DNA of 64,000 nt from Pseudomonadota bacterium (GTDB lineage Bacteria > Desulfobacterota > Desulfovibrionia > Desulfovibrionales > Desulfovibrionaceae): assembly GCA_018816865.1 (NCBI GenBank), contig JAHIUW010000036.1, forward strand, positions 217,873 to 281,872. The letters are read 5' to 3'. Positions within the stretch are counted from its first letter, which is position 1, and the number at the start of each line of letters is the position of its first letter. The notes beneath the pieces are model-generated. The model had not been told where the DNA came from. It was given only the letters and a program-made list of their open reading frames with translations, and searched no databases. Positions 16,737-25,306 of the stretch are shown here, one piece after another. A program made the translations under genes and the position numbers.

Positions 16737-17276
16737 ATGGAAGACGCCTATCTCGGACAGGCCAACGATATCATCCTGGGCCAGGATTTCCTGACCTGGC
16801 TATGGTACAAGAGCGAGGCCCTGGGCGGCACCTTCGCCACCCCCGACGGCGAGGCCTTCGCCCTGTATATGGAACAACGCATCTCGGTCCAGGGCGGCGA
16901 GGGCGACGCCAAGGAAACCACCTCCGTCTCCGGGCTGATGAGTGAATTGAAGGAAGCCAAGGCCGGACTGGCCCTGGGCAAAAAAGTCTGCAAGGCGCAG
17001 ATCAAGATCGAGGTGGACTCCGACGCCTGGCAGACCACCTTGAAGGCCGAGGACTTCAGCCAGACCTCCTTCAAGACGCCCAAGGTCGAGTTCAAGCAGG
17101 AGGAAGGCGACGACCCCGATGCCTCGTTCCTGGAAAAGATGTACCTGCTCGAACGCGGGCTGGGCTTCCTGGACGCCGTGTATTTCGAATTCCTGAAGCT
17201 CCGGTTTTCCGAGACCTGGGATGAGGAACGCAAGAAGGTCGGTCGCTGGCTCAACAAGGACTCCCAGAGCAACTAA
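16737..17276 (+). CDS. RdgC-like protein, C-terminal part, or partner protein
   Basis: The 179-residue protein begins LGQANDIILGQDFLTWLWYKSE, which recalls the central element of longer RdgC-like proteins. The remainder is acidic and helical (LEKMYLLERGLGFLDAVYFEFL). It has its own GGAGG ribosome site 9 bases before the ATG. With the upstream gene the total would be about 383 residues, close to the long RdgC-like family. There is no frameshift signature, as both genes have clean stops and starts. The assignment is inference. Confidence 0.6.
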   Translation: MEDAYLGQANDIILGQDFLTWLWYKSEALGGTFATPDGEAFALYMEQRISVQGGEGDAKETTSVSGLMSELKEAKAGLALGKKVCKAQIKIEVDSDAWQTTLKAEDFSQTSFKTPKVEFKQEEGDDPDASFLEKMYLLERGLGFLDAVYFEFLKLRFSETWDEERKKVGRWLNKDSQSN

Positions 17277-17300
17277 CCCGCGGACGTTGCCGGAGACACC

Positions 17301-18104
17301 ATGCTCACCTATCCCCGATTCGATCCCATCGCCATCTCCCTCGGACCACTGGACATCCACTGGTACGGCTTGATGTATCTGGTGGGATTCGCGGGCGGAT
17401 GGCTGCTGGGACGCTGGCGGGCCTCGCGCCCCGGGTCCGGCTGGACAACCACCGAGGTCGACGACCTGGTGGCCATGTCCATGTTCGGGGTGATCCTGGG
17501 CGGCAGACTGGGCTATGTCGCCTTTTACGAGCCCCTGACCTTTTTGGCCGACCCGCTGTCCATCTTCAAGATCTGGAACGGCGGCATGTCCTTCCACGGC
17601 GGGTTGCTGGGGGTACTGTTCTGCCTCTGGCTGCACGCCCGGCGCACGGGCCGCACCTTCTGGGCGGTGTCCGACTTCATCGCGCCGCTGGTGCCCATCG
17701 GTCTGGGAACCGGTCGCATCGGCAACTTCATCAACGGCGAACTCTGGGGGCGCATCAGCGACGTGCCCTGGGCCATGATCTTTCCAGGCTGGGAAGCCGG
17801 GCCCTACCCCCGCCATCCCTCGCAGTTGTATGAATTCGCCCTTGAAGGAGTGGCCCTGTTCATCATACTCTTTGGTTTTTCCTCCCGTCGCCCCCCTGAG
17901 CGGGCCGTGTCGGGAGTCTTTGCCGCAGGGTACGGACTCTTCCGTTTCCTTGTGGAATTCGTGCGCCAACCCGATGCGCACCTGGGCCATGTGGCCCTGG
18001 GCATGACCATGGGACAGCTTTTGTCCCTGCCGCTCATGATCTTTGGGACCTATCTGCTGTGGTCGGCCTATCGCCGCCACGCGCAACCAAAAACGGATAG
18101 ATAA
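17301..18104 (+). CDS. lgt: Prolipoprotein diacylglyceryl transferase
   Basis: Lgt adds diacylglycerol from phosphatidylglycerol to the lipobox cysteine of prolipoproteins. The 267-residue polytopic membrane protein shows the signature elements: HWYGLMY at about residues 19-25, GGMSFHGGLLG, and GLGTGRIGNFINGELWGR with the essential Arg and Asn. A late GLFRFLVEFVRQPD element matches the family. It lies 24 bases after the RdgC-like pair and 2 bases before the ThiC-like gene, so these four genes probably form one transcript. Confidence 0.96.
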   Translation: MLTYPRFDPIAISLGPLDIHWYGLMYLVGFAGGWLLGRWRASRPGSGWTTTEVDDLVAMSMFGVILGGRLGYVAFYEPLTFLADPLSIFKIWNGGMSFHGGLLGVLFCLWLHARRTGRTFWAVSDFIAPLVPIGLGTGRIGNFINGELWGRISDVPWAMIFPGWEAGPYPRHPSQLYEFALEGVALFIILFGFSSRRPPERAVSGVFAAGYGLFRFLVEFVRQPDAHLGHVALGMTMGQLLSLPLMIFGTYLLWSAYRRHAQPKTDR

Positions 18105-18106
18105 TT

Positions 18107-19381
18107 ATGCCGAGCAACCCGATCCTGGAACAGCTTCTGGATGAGCATCTCCCGGCCCTGGCCAAGGCCGAGGCCCTGGATGAATCCGTCATCGCCGCAG
18201 CCATCAAGAAAGGCACCATGGTACTGCTGGCCAATCCGGCCCACAAGAACGTTCAGCCAACCCTGATCGGCCAGCCCGCTTCGGTGAAGGTCAACGCCAA
18301 CATCGGTACCTCCCCGTTCATCGAAGAGCCTTCCAAAGAGATCAAGAAACTCCTGCTGGCCGAGGCCGCCGGGGCTCACGCCGTGATGGATCTCTCCACC
18401 GGCGGCGACCTGGATGCCATCCGCCTGGAAATGCTGGCCGCCACCCGGCTGCCCCTGGGCACCGTGCCTCTGTACGGCTGCGCCCAAAGGCGCATCAAGG
18501 CCGGAGGACACCCCGCCTCCTTCACCGCCGACGGACTGTTCGAGGAGATCCAGACCCAGGCCGAGCAGGGCGTGGACTTCATCACCGTGCATTGCGGAGT
18601 CACCCGCCGCGCCTCCCAACTGATCGACAATGCCCAGCGCATGCTGGGCGTGGTCTCGCGCGGCGGTTCCATGACCGTGCGCTATATGAAGGAGACCGGC
18701 AAAGAAAACCCGCTGTTCGAACAGTATGACCGACTGCTGGAGATCGCGGCCAAGCACAACCTGACCCTCTCCCTGGGCGACGGCATGCGCCCAGGCGCGG
18801 GTGTTGACGCGGGCGACACCGCCCAGTGGGACGAGGTCGTGACCCTGGCCGAACTGACCAGACGTGCCTGGGACGCCGGCGTGCAGGTCATGATCGAAGG
18901 CCCCGGACATGTGCCCCTGCACCTGGTCCAGGCCCAGATCCAGGGCATCAAACAGCTGTGCATGGGCGCGCCCCTGTACGTGCTCGGCCCTCTGGTCACG
19001 GACAGCGCCCCGGGCTACGACCATATCGCAGGAGCCATCGGCGGCGCCCTGGCCGCCTGGTTCGGAGCGGATTTCCTGTGCTACCTGACCCCGGCCGAGC
19101 ACCTGACCCTGCCCGACGGCAAGGACGTCTACGCCGGTGTCATGGCCTCGCGCATCGCCGCCCAGGCCGCCGAAAACGCCCTGGGCCGTCCCCTGGCCGT
19201 GGCGCGCGACCTCGCCATCTCCCAAGCCCGTGCCGACCTGGACTGGAACAAGATGGCCGAACTGGCCCTGGACCCGCCCATGGTCCGCCACCGCCGCGAA
19301 GACCACAAGGATCGCGAGGAATGCGCCATGTGCGGCGAGTTCTGCGCCGTGAAGATGCTCAAGGACTTCGAAGCCTCTTGA
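18107..19381 (+). CDS. ThiC-family radical SAM enzyme, divergent (possible 5-hydroxybenzimidazole synthase)
   Basis: The 424-residue protein aligns by eye with the ThiC superfamily from KVNANIGTSP through MDLSTGGDLDAIR, TVPLYGCAQ, LSLGDGMRPG, MIEGPGHVPLH and PGYDHI. The N-terminus lacks the usual EMEFVAIRE-type motif of true ThiC. The C-terminal cluster motif is CAMCGEFC (Cx2Cx3C) rather than the CSMCGPKFC type (Cx2Cx4C). It lies 2 bases after lgt, and no TPP riboswitch is visible upstream. True ThiC makes HMP phosphate from AIR; the BzaA/BzaF paralogues make 5-hydroxybenzimidazole for cobamides. The family is certain, the product is not. Confidence 0.85.
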   Translation: MPSNPILEQLLDEHLPALAKAEALDESVIAAAIKKGTMVLLANPAHKNVQPTLIGQPASVKVNANIGTSPFIEEPSKEIKKLLLAEAAGAHAVMDLSTGGDLDAIRLEMLAATRLPLGTVPLYGCAQRRIKAGGHPASFTADGLFEEIQTQAEQGVDFITVHCGVTRRASQLIDNAQRMLGVVSRGGSMTVRYMKETGKENPLFEQYDRLLEIAAKHNLTLSLGDGMRPGAGVDAGDTAQWDEVVTLAELTRRAWDAGVQVMIEGPGHVPLHLVQAQIQGIKQLCMGAPLYVLGPLVTDSAPGYDHIAGAIGGALAAWFGADFLCYLTPAEHLTLPDGKDVYAGVMASRIAAQAAENALGRPLAVARDLAISQARADLDWNKMAELALDPPMVRHRREDHKDREECAMCGEFCAVKMLKDFEAS

Positions 19382-19422
19382 ACTGCACGAGGGGATCGAC
19401 CCCCTGCTTGAATGACAAATAC

Positions 19423-19460
19423 AAAACGGCCCCCGGACTTCTGTCCGGGGGCCGTTTTCC
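19423..19460 (+). terminator. Rho-independent terminator after the ThiC-like gene
   Basis: AAAACGGCCCCCGGAC pairs perfectly with GTCCGGGGGCCGTTTT (16 bp, 4-base loop). The A and T ends let it act in both directions; on the minus strand it would serve the gene at 19583-19936. Confidence 0.9.
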
Positions 19461-19582
19461 TTCGTCCTCGCCAAAAGGGGAAGACCGCCTGCCTTCCTGG
19501 CTGACGGCCCTTCACATGTCTCCGGAAAGAGACGTCACACGGTGCGCCCTAGCGGGCGCAGCTCCCACCCCTGAAATATCCG

Positions 19583-19936
19583 CTAGTTGACGCTGGCGCT
19601 CTGTTGGGGCGCGATGGCCAGCATCGCCACCTCGTCCACGGAGGAGGACTCCTCGATCAGCACGCGAAACCGCTGGCCGCTCGTGGAGAACCGAGCCAAA
19701 ATATATTCGTACTCGTCGGCCTGTTCCCCTTGCAGAACCGGAGCAAAGCTGGATTTGCGCAGCAGCTTGATCAGGTCGCTGGAGGCCGTGGCCAGGTCCT
19801 TGTACTCGTTGATCATGCTGTCCCTGATGCCCATATGCATGACCTCTTCCAGCACTTGGGGCTTCAGGCATTCCTTGAGCCGGGCAAAGGTACGGTTCAG
19901 TTCTTCCTGCGTGGGTTCCATGTTCAGCGCTCTCAT
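19583..19936 (-). CDS. Hypothetical helical protein
   Basis: This 117-residue soluble protein has no signal or membrane segment and I do not recognise its family. It has helical segments (ELNRTFARLKECLKPQVLEEVM, truncated here for display) and a C-terminal strand-like stretch FRVLIEESSSVDEVAMLAI. GGAAGGAG lies 8 bases before the ATG at 19936; a GTG directly before it (19939) is an alternative start. It is divergent from the 20238 gene across a 300-base spacer with no certain feature other than a small CATGG/CCATG inverted repeat near 20015-20031. Confidence 0.6.
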   Translation of the reverse strand: MRALNMEPTQEELNRTFARLKECLKPQVLEEVMHMGIRDSMINEYKDLATASSDLIKLLRKSSFAPVLQGEQADEYEYILARFSTSGQRFRVLIEESSSVDEVAMLAIAPQQSASVN

Positions 19937-20237
19937 CACCCTGTCTCCTTCCGGCCGGATTCAGCTCCGGGTTGTTGTCGGTATGGATGGTGATGAGCAA
20001 TTATCGCGCCACACATGGATGGACCCATGTTTTGCGCCGTATAACAAGGAGAAATGGCGGGCAGGGAAGAACCATCCCCGGCAGGCAGACAAGACGCCGT
20101 CGGAAAATCGACACCGTTTCAGCCCATGTCGCAGTAATGTTTTTCGCGCTTTGTCCGAAGAGATTACATAGGCGTCAAGCGCCCCCCATTCCCGCATTGC
20201 CGGGAGCACACCATCGGACCTCGGGAGGAGGCGGTCT

Positions 20238-20645
20238 ATGGGCACAGTCATTGCCCTGGAGCAATACAGACAACGGCAAGTACCGGACGAGCACCTGGAC
20301 TCGGTGCTCTACCCGCGGCCGCGCATCAACGACAGCGAAATCTTTTCCAAGGACTATTCCAGGCTGGAGAACGTTGTCTTCGCCATCCTGAAAGTCCGCG
20401 AGATCTTGCGCTATCACATCTTTACCAATGAGGAATGGCATTATCTCATCCTCTGTGTGCTGGATGCGGCCTATTATTTCGACACCGAAAAGAGCCAGCT
20501 GCTCAAGGAAGCCACGACCTCGCTCAAGAACTACATCCTTGATGAGATCAACGCCCGCAACGGCAAGGACATGACCGCCGCCCTGCTGTTGATGGATCTC
20601 ATCGAAAAATCGCCGAGGATGAAGAAGACGGCGGCCACGGACTGA
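20238..20645 (+). CDS. Hypothetical protein
   Basis: The 135-residue soluble protein is not recognised. It starts MGTVIALEQYRQRQVPDEHL and has a central, mostly helical stretch rich in aromatic residues (YHIFTNEEWHYLILCVLDAAYYF). It ends with a lysine-rich tail. GGGAGG lies 8 bases before the ATG, and a strong terminator follows 15 bases after the stop, so it is a single-gene unit. Confidence 0.65.
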   Translation: MGTVIALEQYRQRQVPDEHLDSVLYPRPRINDSEIFSKDYSRLENVVFAILKVREILRYHIFTNEEWHYLILCVLDAAYYFDTEKSQLLKEATTSLKNYILDEINARNGKDMTAALLLMDLIEKSPRMKKTAATD

Positions 20646-20660
20646 GGGACGCTCCCTCTC

Positions 20661-20710
20661 ACGCAACAAGAACGCCCCCGGAGATCTCTCCGGGGGCGTT
20701 CTTGTTGCGT
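20661..20710 (+). terminator. Long terminator hairpin
   Basis: ACGCAACAAGAACGCCCCCG pairs with its complement at 20691-20710, with further pairs inward, giving a stem of more than 20 bp. The T-rich right arm (GTTCTTGTT) forms the terminator end. It separates convergent genes and probably works for both. Confidence 0.8.
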
Positions 20711-20786
20711 GCAAGAAGCTGGTTTCGGCGGGCTTCTTCCCTCTGGGCGGAGAAAGCCGAACAGACCGCAGCCGGGCTGCTTGGCC

Positions 20787-21212
20787 CTACTGCCTGATCC
20801 TGCCACCCGGAGCCGCGAGTTCATCCCCGCCCCGGCAAGCTTCGCAAACACCATAAAATTCCGACACCCCATGGGTGATGGTGAACCCGGGAGCGGAGAC
20901 GCCGCTCACGTCCGGTTCTGGCAGGGCCTCCTGCACATCTCCCACCCGACCGCAGCTCACACAGCGCACGTGGCAGTGCTGACTGACATCGCCGTCAAAA
21001 CGCTTCTGACTACCGGCCGATTCCAGCTTGAGCACCTCCCCGTTCTCGGAAAGTACGTCCAGATTCCGATACACAGTCCCCAGGCTGATGCGCGGCAAGC
21101 GCTGGCGCACGATTTCGTACAACTCGTCGGCCGTGGGATGGCTGGTCAGCTTGCGCAGTTCATCAAGGATGATCCGGCGCTGCTTGGTCATTCGTTGTGA
21201 CTTATTTTCCAT
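20787..21212 (-). CDS. perR: Fur-family regulator, PerR-like
   Basis: The 141-residue winged-helix repressor has the Fur-family element PRISLGTVYRNLDVL as its recognition helix. A metal-site segment RFDGDVSQHCHVRC follows, then two CxxC zinc pairs (CVSC and CEAC). The aspartate in RFDGD and the FYGVCEAC ending resemble PerR more than Fur, which suggests a peroxide sensor that uses metal-catalysed oxidation; that subtype call is inference. The ATG at 21212 follows GAGGAG. An AT-rich inverted repeat just upstream fits autoregulation. An AhpF-like selenoprotein gene lies 1.2 kb away on the same strand. Confidence 0.85.
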   Translation of the reverse strand: MENKSQRMTKQRRIILDELRKLTSHPTADELYEIVRQRLPRISLGTVYRNLDVLSENGEVLKLESAGSQKRFDGDVSQHCHVRCVSCGRVGDVQEALPEPDVSGVSAPGFTITHGVSEFYGVCEACRGGDELAAPGGRIRQ

Positions 21213-21234
21213 GAGATGGCTCCTCTCTACTAAA

Positions 21235-21257
21235 TAAGAACTATTACCATTATAAGA
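21235..21257 (-). promoter_or_regulatory. Candidate PerR/Fur operator upstream of the regulator gene
   Basis: On the minus strand TTATAATGGTAATAGTTCTTA resembles the 7-1-7 PerR/Fur box (TTATAATnATTATAA), in an AT-rich island just upstream of the ribosome site. A TTGACC element lies at 21261-21266, but I cannot place the -10 box with confidence. Confidence 0.5.
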
Positions 21258-21380
21258 TTTGGTCAAGGGATAATTTCTGCCATATGGTTATTACACCAAC
21301 CGCCTTGAATCAATAAGATACTCGTTGGAAATCAGAGAAAAAACCCAGACAGGGCCACAGGCCAAAAGACAACGCTCAGG

Positions 21381-22250
21381 CTACAAACCCCGCAGGTGCT
21401 CGCTCTTCAGGGAGACCCCGCCGGCCAGGGCCCGGTCGATCCATTCCAGGGCAACCTGTTTGCCCGAGGGCAGGCGCACCTTGAGCGGCAGATAGTTGGA
21501 GGCATGGTTGGCCAGAAACAGGCCCCGCGAAAGAGTGGTATGGATCAGCATCTCGCGCAGCTCCAGAAGCATGCCCCGGGCGTCGGGAAGCTCGAACTCG
21601 CCGCGTTGCCAGTCCGCATACAGAGGGGTGTTCTCCATCAGCATTAGGGTCAAGGCCCCCACGTGCTGCGGGTCCATCCGCGTCAGCGCCTCGCCTGTGG
21701 CCCGGGCGTGAATGCTTGAACGACCACTGCCCGCCAAACCCAGGAGCACGGTCACGGACAGCCGCAGCCCGGCCTGCTTGACCCGCAGTCCCTGCTGAAC
21801 AATGGCCTGGGAGTCGCCATGTTTGCAGACCCGGACCAGGGTCTCGTCATCCCCGGATTCCAGTCCCATGTACACGATCCCGAGCCCGGCCCCGCGCAGT
21901 TCGGCCAGTTCGGCGTCGCTCTTCAGACCCAAGGCCTTGGCGCTGCCATAGGCCCCGACACGCGTGACCCAGGGCAGCTGTGCCCGGATCTGCCCGAGAA
22001 TCTCCAGCAGCCAGACCTGGGGCAGCACCAGGGCATCACCCCCGCACAGGAACAGTCGACGCTGATCGCCGCACTGGCGGGCGGCAGAGGCGATGTCCCG
22101 GGACACGGTCTCCCGGTCCTTGATGCGGAAACGTTCCCCCTTGTAGGCCCCGCAGAAGGTGCATTTGTTGTGGGAACAGCCCACGGCCACCTGAAGCAGG
22201 ATGCTGCCCGCCTCGTTGGGTGGTCGGATGATGGTGCCCTCATACTGCAT
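21381..22250 (-). CDS. Radical SAM protein with a Cx4Cx2C cluster motif
   Basis: The 289-residue enzyme has the radical SAM cluster motif at C25, C30 and C33 (CSHNKCTFC), so the first spacing is four rather than the usual three. The segment LFLCGGDALVLP and YMGLESGDDETL fit the Elp3/MiaB/NifB-type core (COG1032-like). There is no extra cluster domain. The substrate is unknown. It lies downstream of the PerR-like gene and upstream-adjacent (177 bases) to the stop of the AhpF-like selenoprotein gene, on the same strand. Confidence 0.82.
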   Translation of the reverse strand: MQYEGTIIRPPNEAGSILLQVAVGCSHNKCTFCGAYKGERFRIKDRETVSRDIASAARQCGDQRRLFLCGGDALVLPQVWLLEILGQIRAQLPWVTRVGAYGSAKALGLKSDAELAELRGAGLGIVYMGLESGDDETLVRVCKHGDSQAIVQQGLRVKQAGLRLSVTVLLGLAGSGRSSIHARATGEALTRMDPQHVGALTLMLMENTPLYADWQRGEFELPDARGMLLELREMLIHTTLSRGLFLANHASNYLPLKVRLPSGKQVALEWIDRALAGGVSLKSEHLRGL

Positions 22251-22427
22251 GACGTCTTCCTTTTTCCTGCACAGCGTTCATGGCCGAGGTCTCCCGGTCG
22301 GCGCTCCGGGTCCCGGCCCCTGGGCACACAGCCTCTCAGGTGCAAGGCTTGGCAGGTCACGACGCAGGAGCGCGGAGCGCTACCCTATCGCAAAGGCAGG
22401 GGCGCTGGACGCAGCCAGGCCGCCGGA

Positions 22428-24116
22428 CTACTCGGCCTTGGTCCAGTAGGGGTTGGAAATATCCTCGAACACGGCCAGGGCAGCGGTGGAGCCCTCACCC
22501 ACTGCAGTGGCGATCTGCTGCACCCCGCCGATCACATCACCGCAGGCGTAGATGCGCGGGATATTGGTGCGCATGTTGCGGTCCACCTTGATGTAGCCCC
22601 ACTGGTCCAAGGTCACGCCCACCTGCTGGGGGATCTCGGTGTTGGGGTTCCAGCCGATGGCCAAAAACGCCCCGTCCACCTTCAGCTCACTGAGCTCCCC
22701 TGTCTTGAGATTCTTCAGACGCACGCCCTTCAGGCCCGTCTCGTCACCCAGGAACTCCTCTACGCCGCAGTCCCAGATGACCTCGATGCCGGCCTTCTTG
22801 ATGCCGTTCTGGAGGTGTTTCTCGGCGCGGAACTCGTCGCGACGATGGACGAGGGTCACGCCCACGTCCATGTTCTTGAGGTGCAGGGCCTCGGTCAGGG
22901 CGGTATTGCCGCCGCCGACCATGATCACCTGCTTGCCCTTGTAGGCCCAGCCGTCGCAGGAGGCGCAGACCGACACCCCGCGCCCGAAGAGTTGCGCCTC
23001 GCCTGGCACACCCAGAAGTTTGGCGCTGGCGCCCGTGGCCAGAACCAGAGACTTGGCCAGATAACGGCCCTTGGCCGTGATGACCTCGATCTTCTTACCG
23101 ATCTTGATCTCGTCCAGGCCTTCCCCCTCATGGATCTCGCAGTAGTCACGGGCCTGGGAGGCGATCATCTCCATCAGCTGGACGCCACCCACGGTCTTGA
23201 AGCCGGGGTAGTTCTCCACCTCGGGGGTCAGGATGACCTGCCCGCCGACCACGCCCTTTTCCAGCACCAAAGTCTTCAGCCCGCTCCGCTCGGCATAGAT
23301 GGCCGCCGTCAATCCCGCGGGACCGGCACCGGCCACGACCACGTCGAATTCACCGGCCGGCGTCAGGCCCTCGGCCATGGCCAGCCCCGCAACCTCGGGC
23401 ACCATGTCGGGGTCATTCTTCTGCATCTCCTCCAGCAACTGCTCGGCGTGCTTCAGATAGACCATCTCCAGCACGAAGCGTTCCTCGGGCAGCAACCCCT
23501 TCTGACGGAAGGTCTCGTTGGTCACGGTCAGGGGCACGGATTGCGCATCATACTTGTCGGCCAGTTCCGGGTTCTCGCCGGTTTCCACGCACTCGGCGGA
23601 GATCAGATCCGGGCGCTCGATGGCCGTGCGCAGCACCTGGCCAACCTGGCCAGGACAATAGGGTCAGGTGGGACTGATGAAGACCTTGAGTTCGCGCTGC
23701 TCCTTCAATCCGGCCAAGACGTCCCGCGAGGACTGGGACAGGCCGCTCTTGCCGTGGGAGACGAGCATCATGGTCTCGATAAAGACGCGCGCCTCCTCGC
23801 CCAGGGGAGTCCCGGTGTAGCGAATACGGTATTTATCGGGCTGCACCAGCAGGCTGGGGGAACGGCTCACACCGTAGGTGGAGGCCTTCTCACCATGCAA
23901 ATCGTTGAAATTGAGGCTGATCTTCTCGCCAAGCCTGTCGATGTCGCGCATGAACGCGACCATGGCCTCGTTGTAGGGGTCATTCATCCCCGACTGGGTG
24001 AAGACCTCCAGGGTCACGGGCTCGGGCATCTCCTTGAACAATTTCTCGAGATGGGTCCTGCTGTCTTGGGGCAGATACCACTGCTCTTCGGCCTTCTTCG
24101 GTGTCTTCTTGCTCAT
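22428..24116 (-). CDS. AhpF-like FAD disulfide reductase, selenoprotein with in-frame UGA (Sec151)
   Basis: A TGA at 23664-23666 splits this gene into 150- and 412-codon parts in the same frame. Read as selenocysteine it gives a 562-residue protein with the redox motif U151-P-Y-C154 exactly where AhpF has CHNC in its N-terminal double-thioredoxin domain. After it come the FAD motif GAGPAG (about 263-268), the thioredoxin-reductase motif CASC (C384, C387) and NADPH motif GGGNTA. A SECIS-like hairpin directly follows the UGA. The start ATG (24116) has GGAGGAG at 6 bases. It should move NADPH electrons to a thiol or peroxide-reducing partner; no ahpC is nearby. The alternative, a nonsense-mutated pseudogene, does not explain the hairpin or the exact Cys position. 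Confidence 0.9.
23636..23654 (-). promoter_or_regulatory. Bacterial SECIS-like hairpin of the AhpF-like selenoprotein
   Basis: On the minus strand CCTGGCCA-GGT-TGGCCAGG forms a perfect 8-bp stem with a GGU loop. The stem starts 10 bases after the UGA, and the loop covers bases 18-20 after it. E. coli fdhF has its GGUC loop at about the same distance. The loop guanine is what SelB recognises. Confidence 0.85.
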
Positions 24117-24333
24117 CTCTCGCTCCTCCAGGGATCTCGAAATCAACTGTTCCGCCAGGTTGCGGGCAGGCTCACTGCACAACCTAGCACAACCGCATGG
24201 GAGAACAAGCCCGAGGCGGGAGTTGTTCTGCAAGGGGCCGCCCTGACCGGAGATTCATCCGGGCGTCGGTCCCCAGCAAGGGATCCGATCCTGGGCTATG
24301 CTCCCCGCAACGCCCGGCTGACCCGGGGAGGAA

Positions 24334-25302
24334 TCAGCCGTTGACCACGTTGATGGGCGCACCCTTCAGGAAGGCGGCGATGTTGCGCGCCGTCTGCTCC
24401 ATGAGCCGGACCCTGGCGGCCTGGGAGGCCCAGGCTATATGCGGTGTCAGGAGGCAGCCCGGTGCCTGCAGCAAGGGGTTGTCATCCCGCACCGGCTCGC
24501 TGGACAGGACATCCAGGGCGGCTCCGCCCAACAGCCCTTCGTTCAAGGCCCGGGCCAGGTCAGGCTCGTTGATCAGCGCCCCCCGGGCGGTATTGACCAG
24601 CAGCGCCCCGGGCTTCATCTTTGAGAGCAGTTCCCAGTTCACAAACTGTCCATTGTCCGCGGTCAACGGGCAGTGCAGGCTGACCACGTCCGACTCCTCG
24701 AAAATTTCCTGGAGAGTGGCAAACCCGAAAGGCTTGTACCACGGGGCGGGCTTGGGCCGCGGCGCATGGACCAGGACGCGCATCCCGAAGGCATGGGCCA
24801 GCTCCGCCACGCGCGAACCAATGCCCCCGAAACCCACGATGCCCATGGTCATGCCCGCCAGCTCCACCTGGGGCTTGAGCCAGTAGCACCAGTCCGGTCC
24901 CTGGCTCCAGCGCCCTTCACGGACGCTGGCGTCATGGCCGGCAACGCCGTGACAATGTTCCAGGATCTGGGCCATGACGAACTGGGCCACGGCATTGGTT
25001 CCGTAGCCCGGCACATTGGACACGGGGACGCCCCGCTCCCTGGCCGCAGCCACATCCAGCACATCATAGCCCGTGGCCAACACGGAAATGAACTCAAGAT
25101 CAGGCAAGGCATCCAGCAGCGCCGCATCCAAGGGGGTCTTGTTGGTCATCAGGATCCGGGCCCCTTGGGCGCGCTCCAGAACCTGCGCGGGGGTCGAGCG
25201 CTCATGCACGACCAGCTCCCCCAAGGCCTGCACCGGAGTCCAGGGGATGTCCCCGGGGTTCAACACAAATCCGTCCAATACCACCATGCGCGAGTTGTGC
25301 AT
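24334..25302 (-). CDS. D-2-hydroxyacid dehydrogenase (glycerate/hydroxypyruvate reductase type)
   Basis: This 322-residue NAD-dependent dehydrogenase has the Rossmann motif GFGGIG, the catalytic arginine element NTARGAL, and the catalytic histidine in TPHIAW. The stretch KTPLDAALLDALPDLEFI fits the substrate domain. The exact substrate (glycerate, glyoxylate or another 2-oxoacid) cannot be read from sequence. The ATG at 25302 lies 4 bases from the stop of the DctP-type gene, with its ribosome site (GGGGG) inside that gene's end, so the two are co-transcribed. Confidence 0.9.
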   Translation of the reverse strand: MHNSRMVVLDGFVLNPGDIPWTPVQALGELVVHERSTPAQVLERAQGARILMTNKTPLDAALLDALPDLEFISVLATGYDVLDVAAARERGVPVSNVPGYGTNAVAQFVMAQILEHCHGVAGHDASVREGRWSQGPDWCYWLKPQVELAGMTMGIVGFGGIGSRVAELAHAFGMRVLVHAPRPKPAPWYKPFGFATLQEIFEESDVVSLHCPLTADNGQFVNWELLSKMKPGALLVNTARGALINEPDLARALNEGLLGGAALDVLSSEPVRDDNPLLQAPGCLLTPHIAWASQAARVRLMEQTARNIAAFLKGAPINVVNG

Positions 25303-25306
25303 CGCT

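Noticed and set aside
23637..23666. Reading the TGA as a nonsense mutation that makes the AhpF-like gene a pseudogene
   Set aside because: The frame is intact on both sides, the stop sits exactly on the redox cysteine, and a correctly placed SECIS-like hairpin follows. A chance mutation would not explain all three.
21819..24344. An 841-codon open frame on the plus strand
   Set aside because: It is antisense to the radical SAM and AhpF-like genes, is low complexity (Gly/His/Gln/Leu-rich) and has no ribosome site. Such shadow frames are common in GC-rich DNA.
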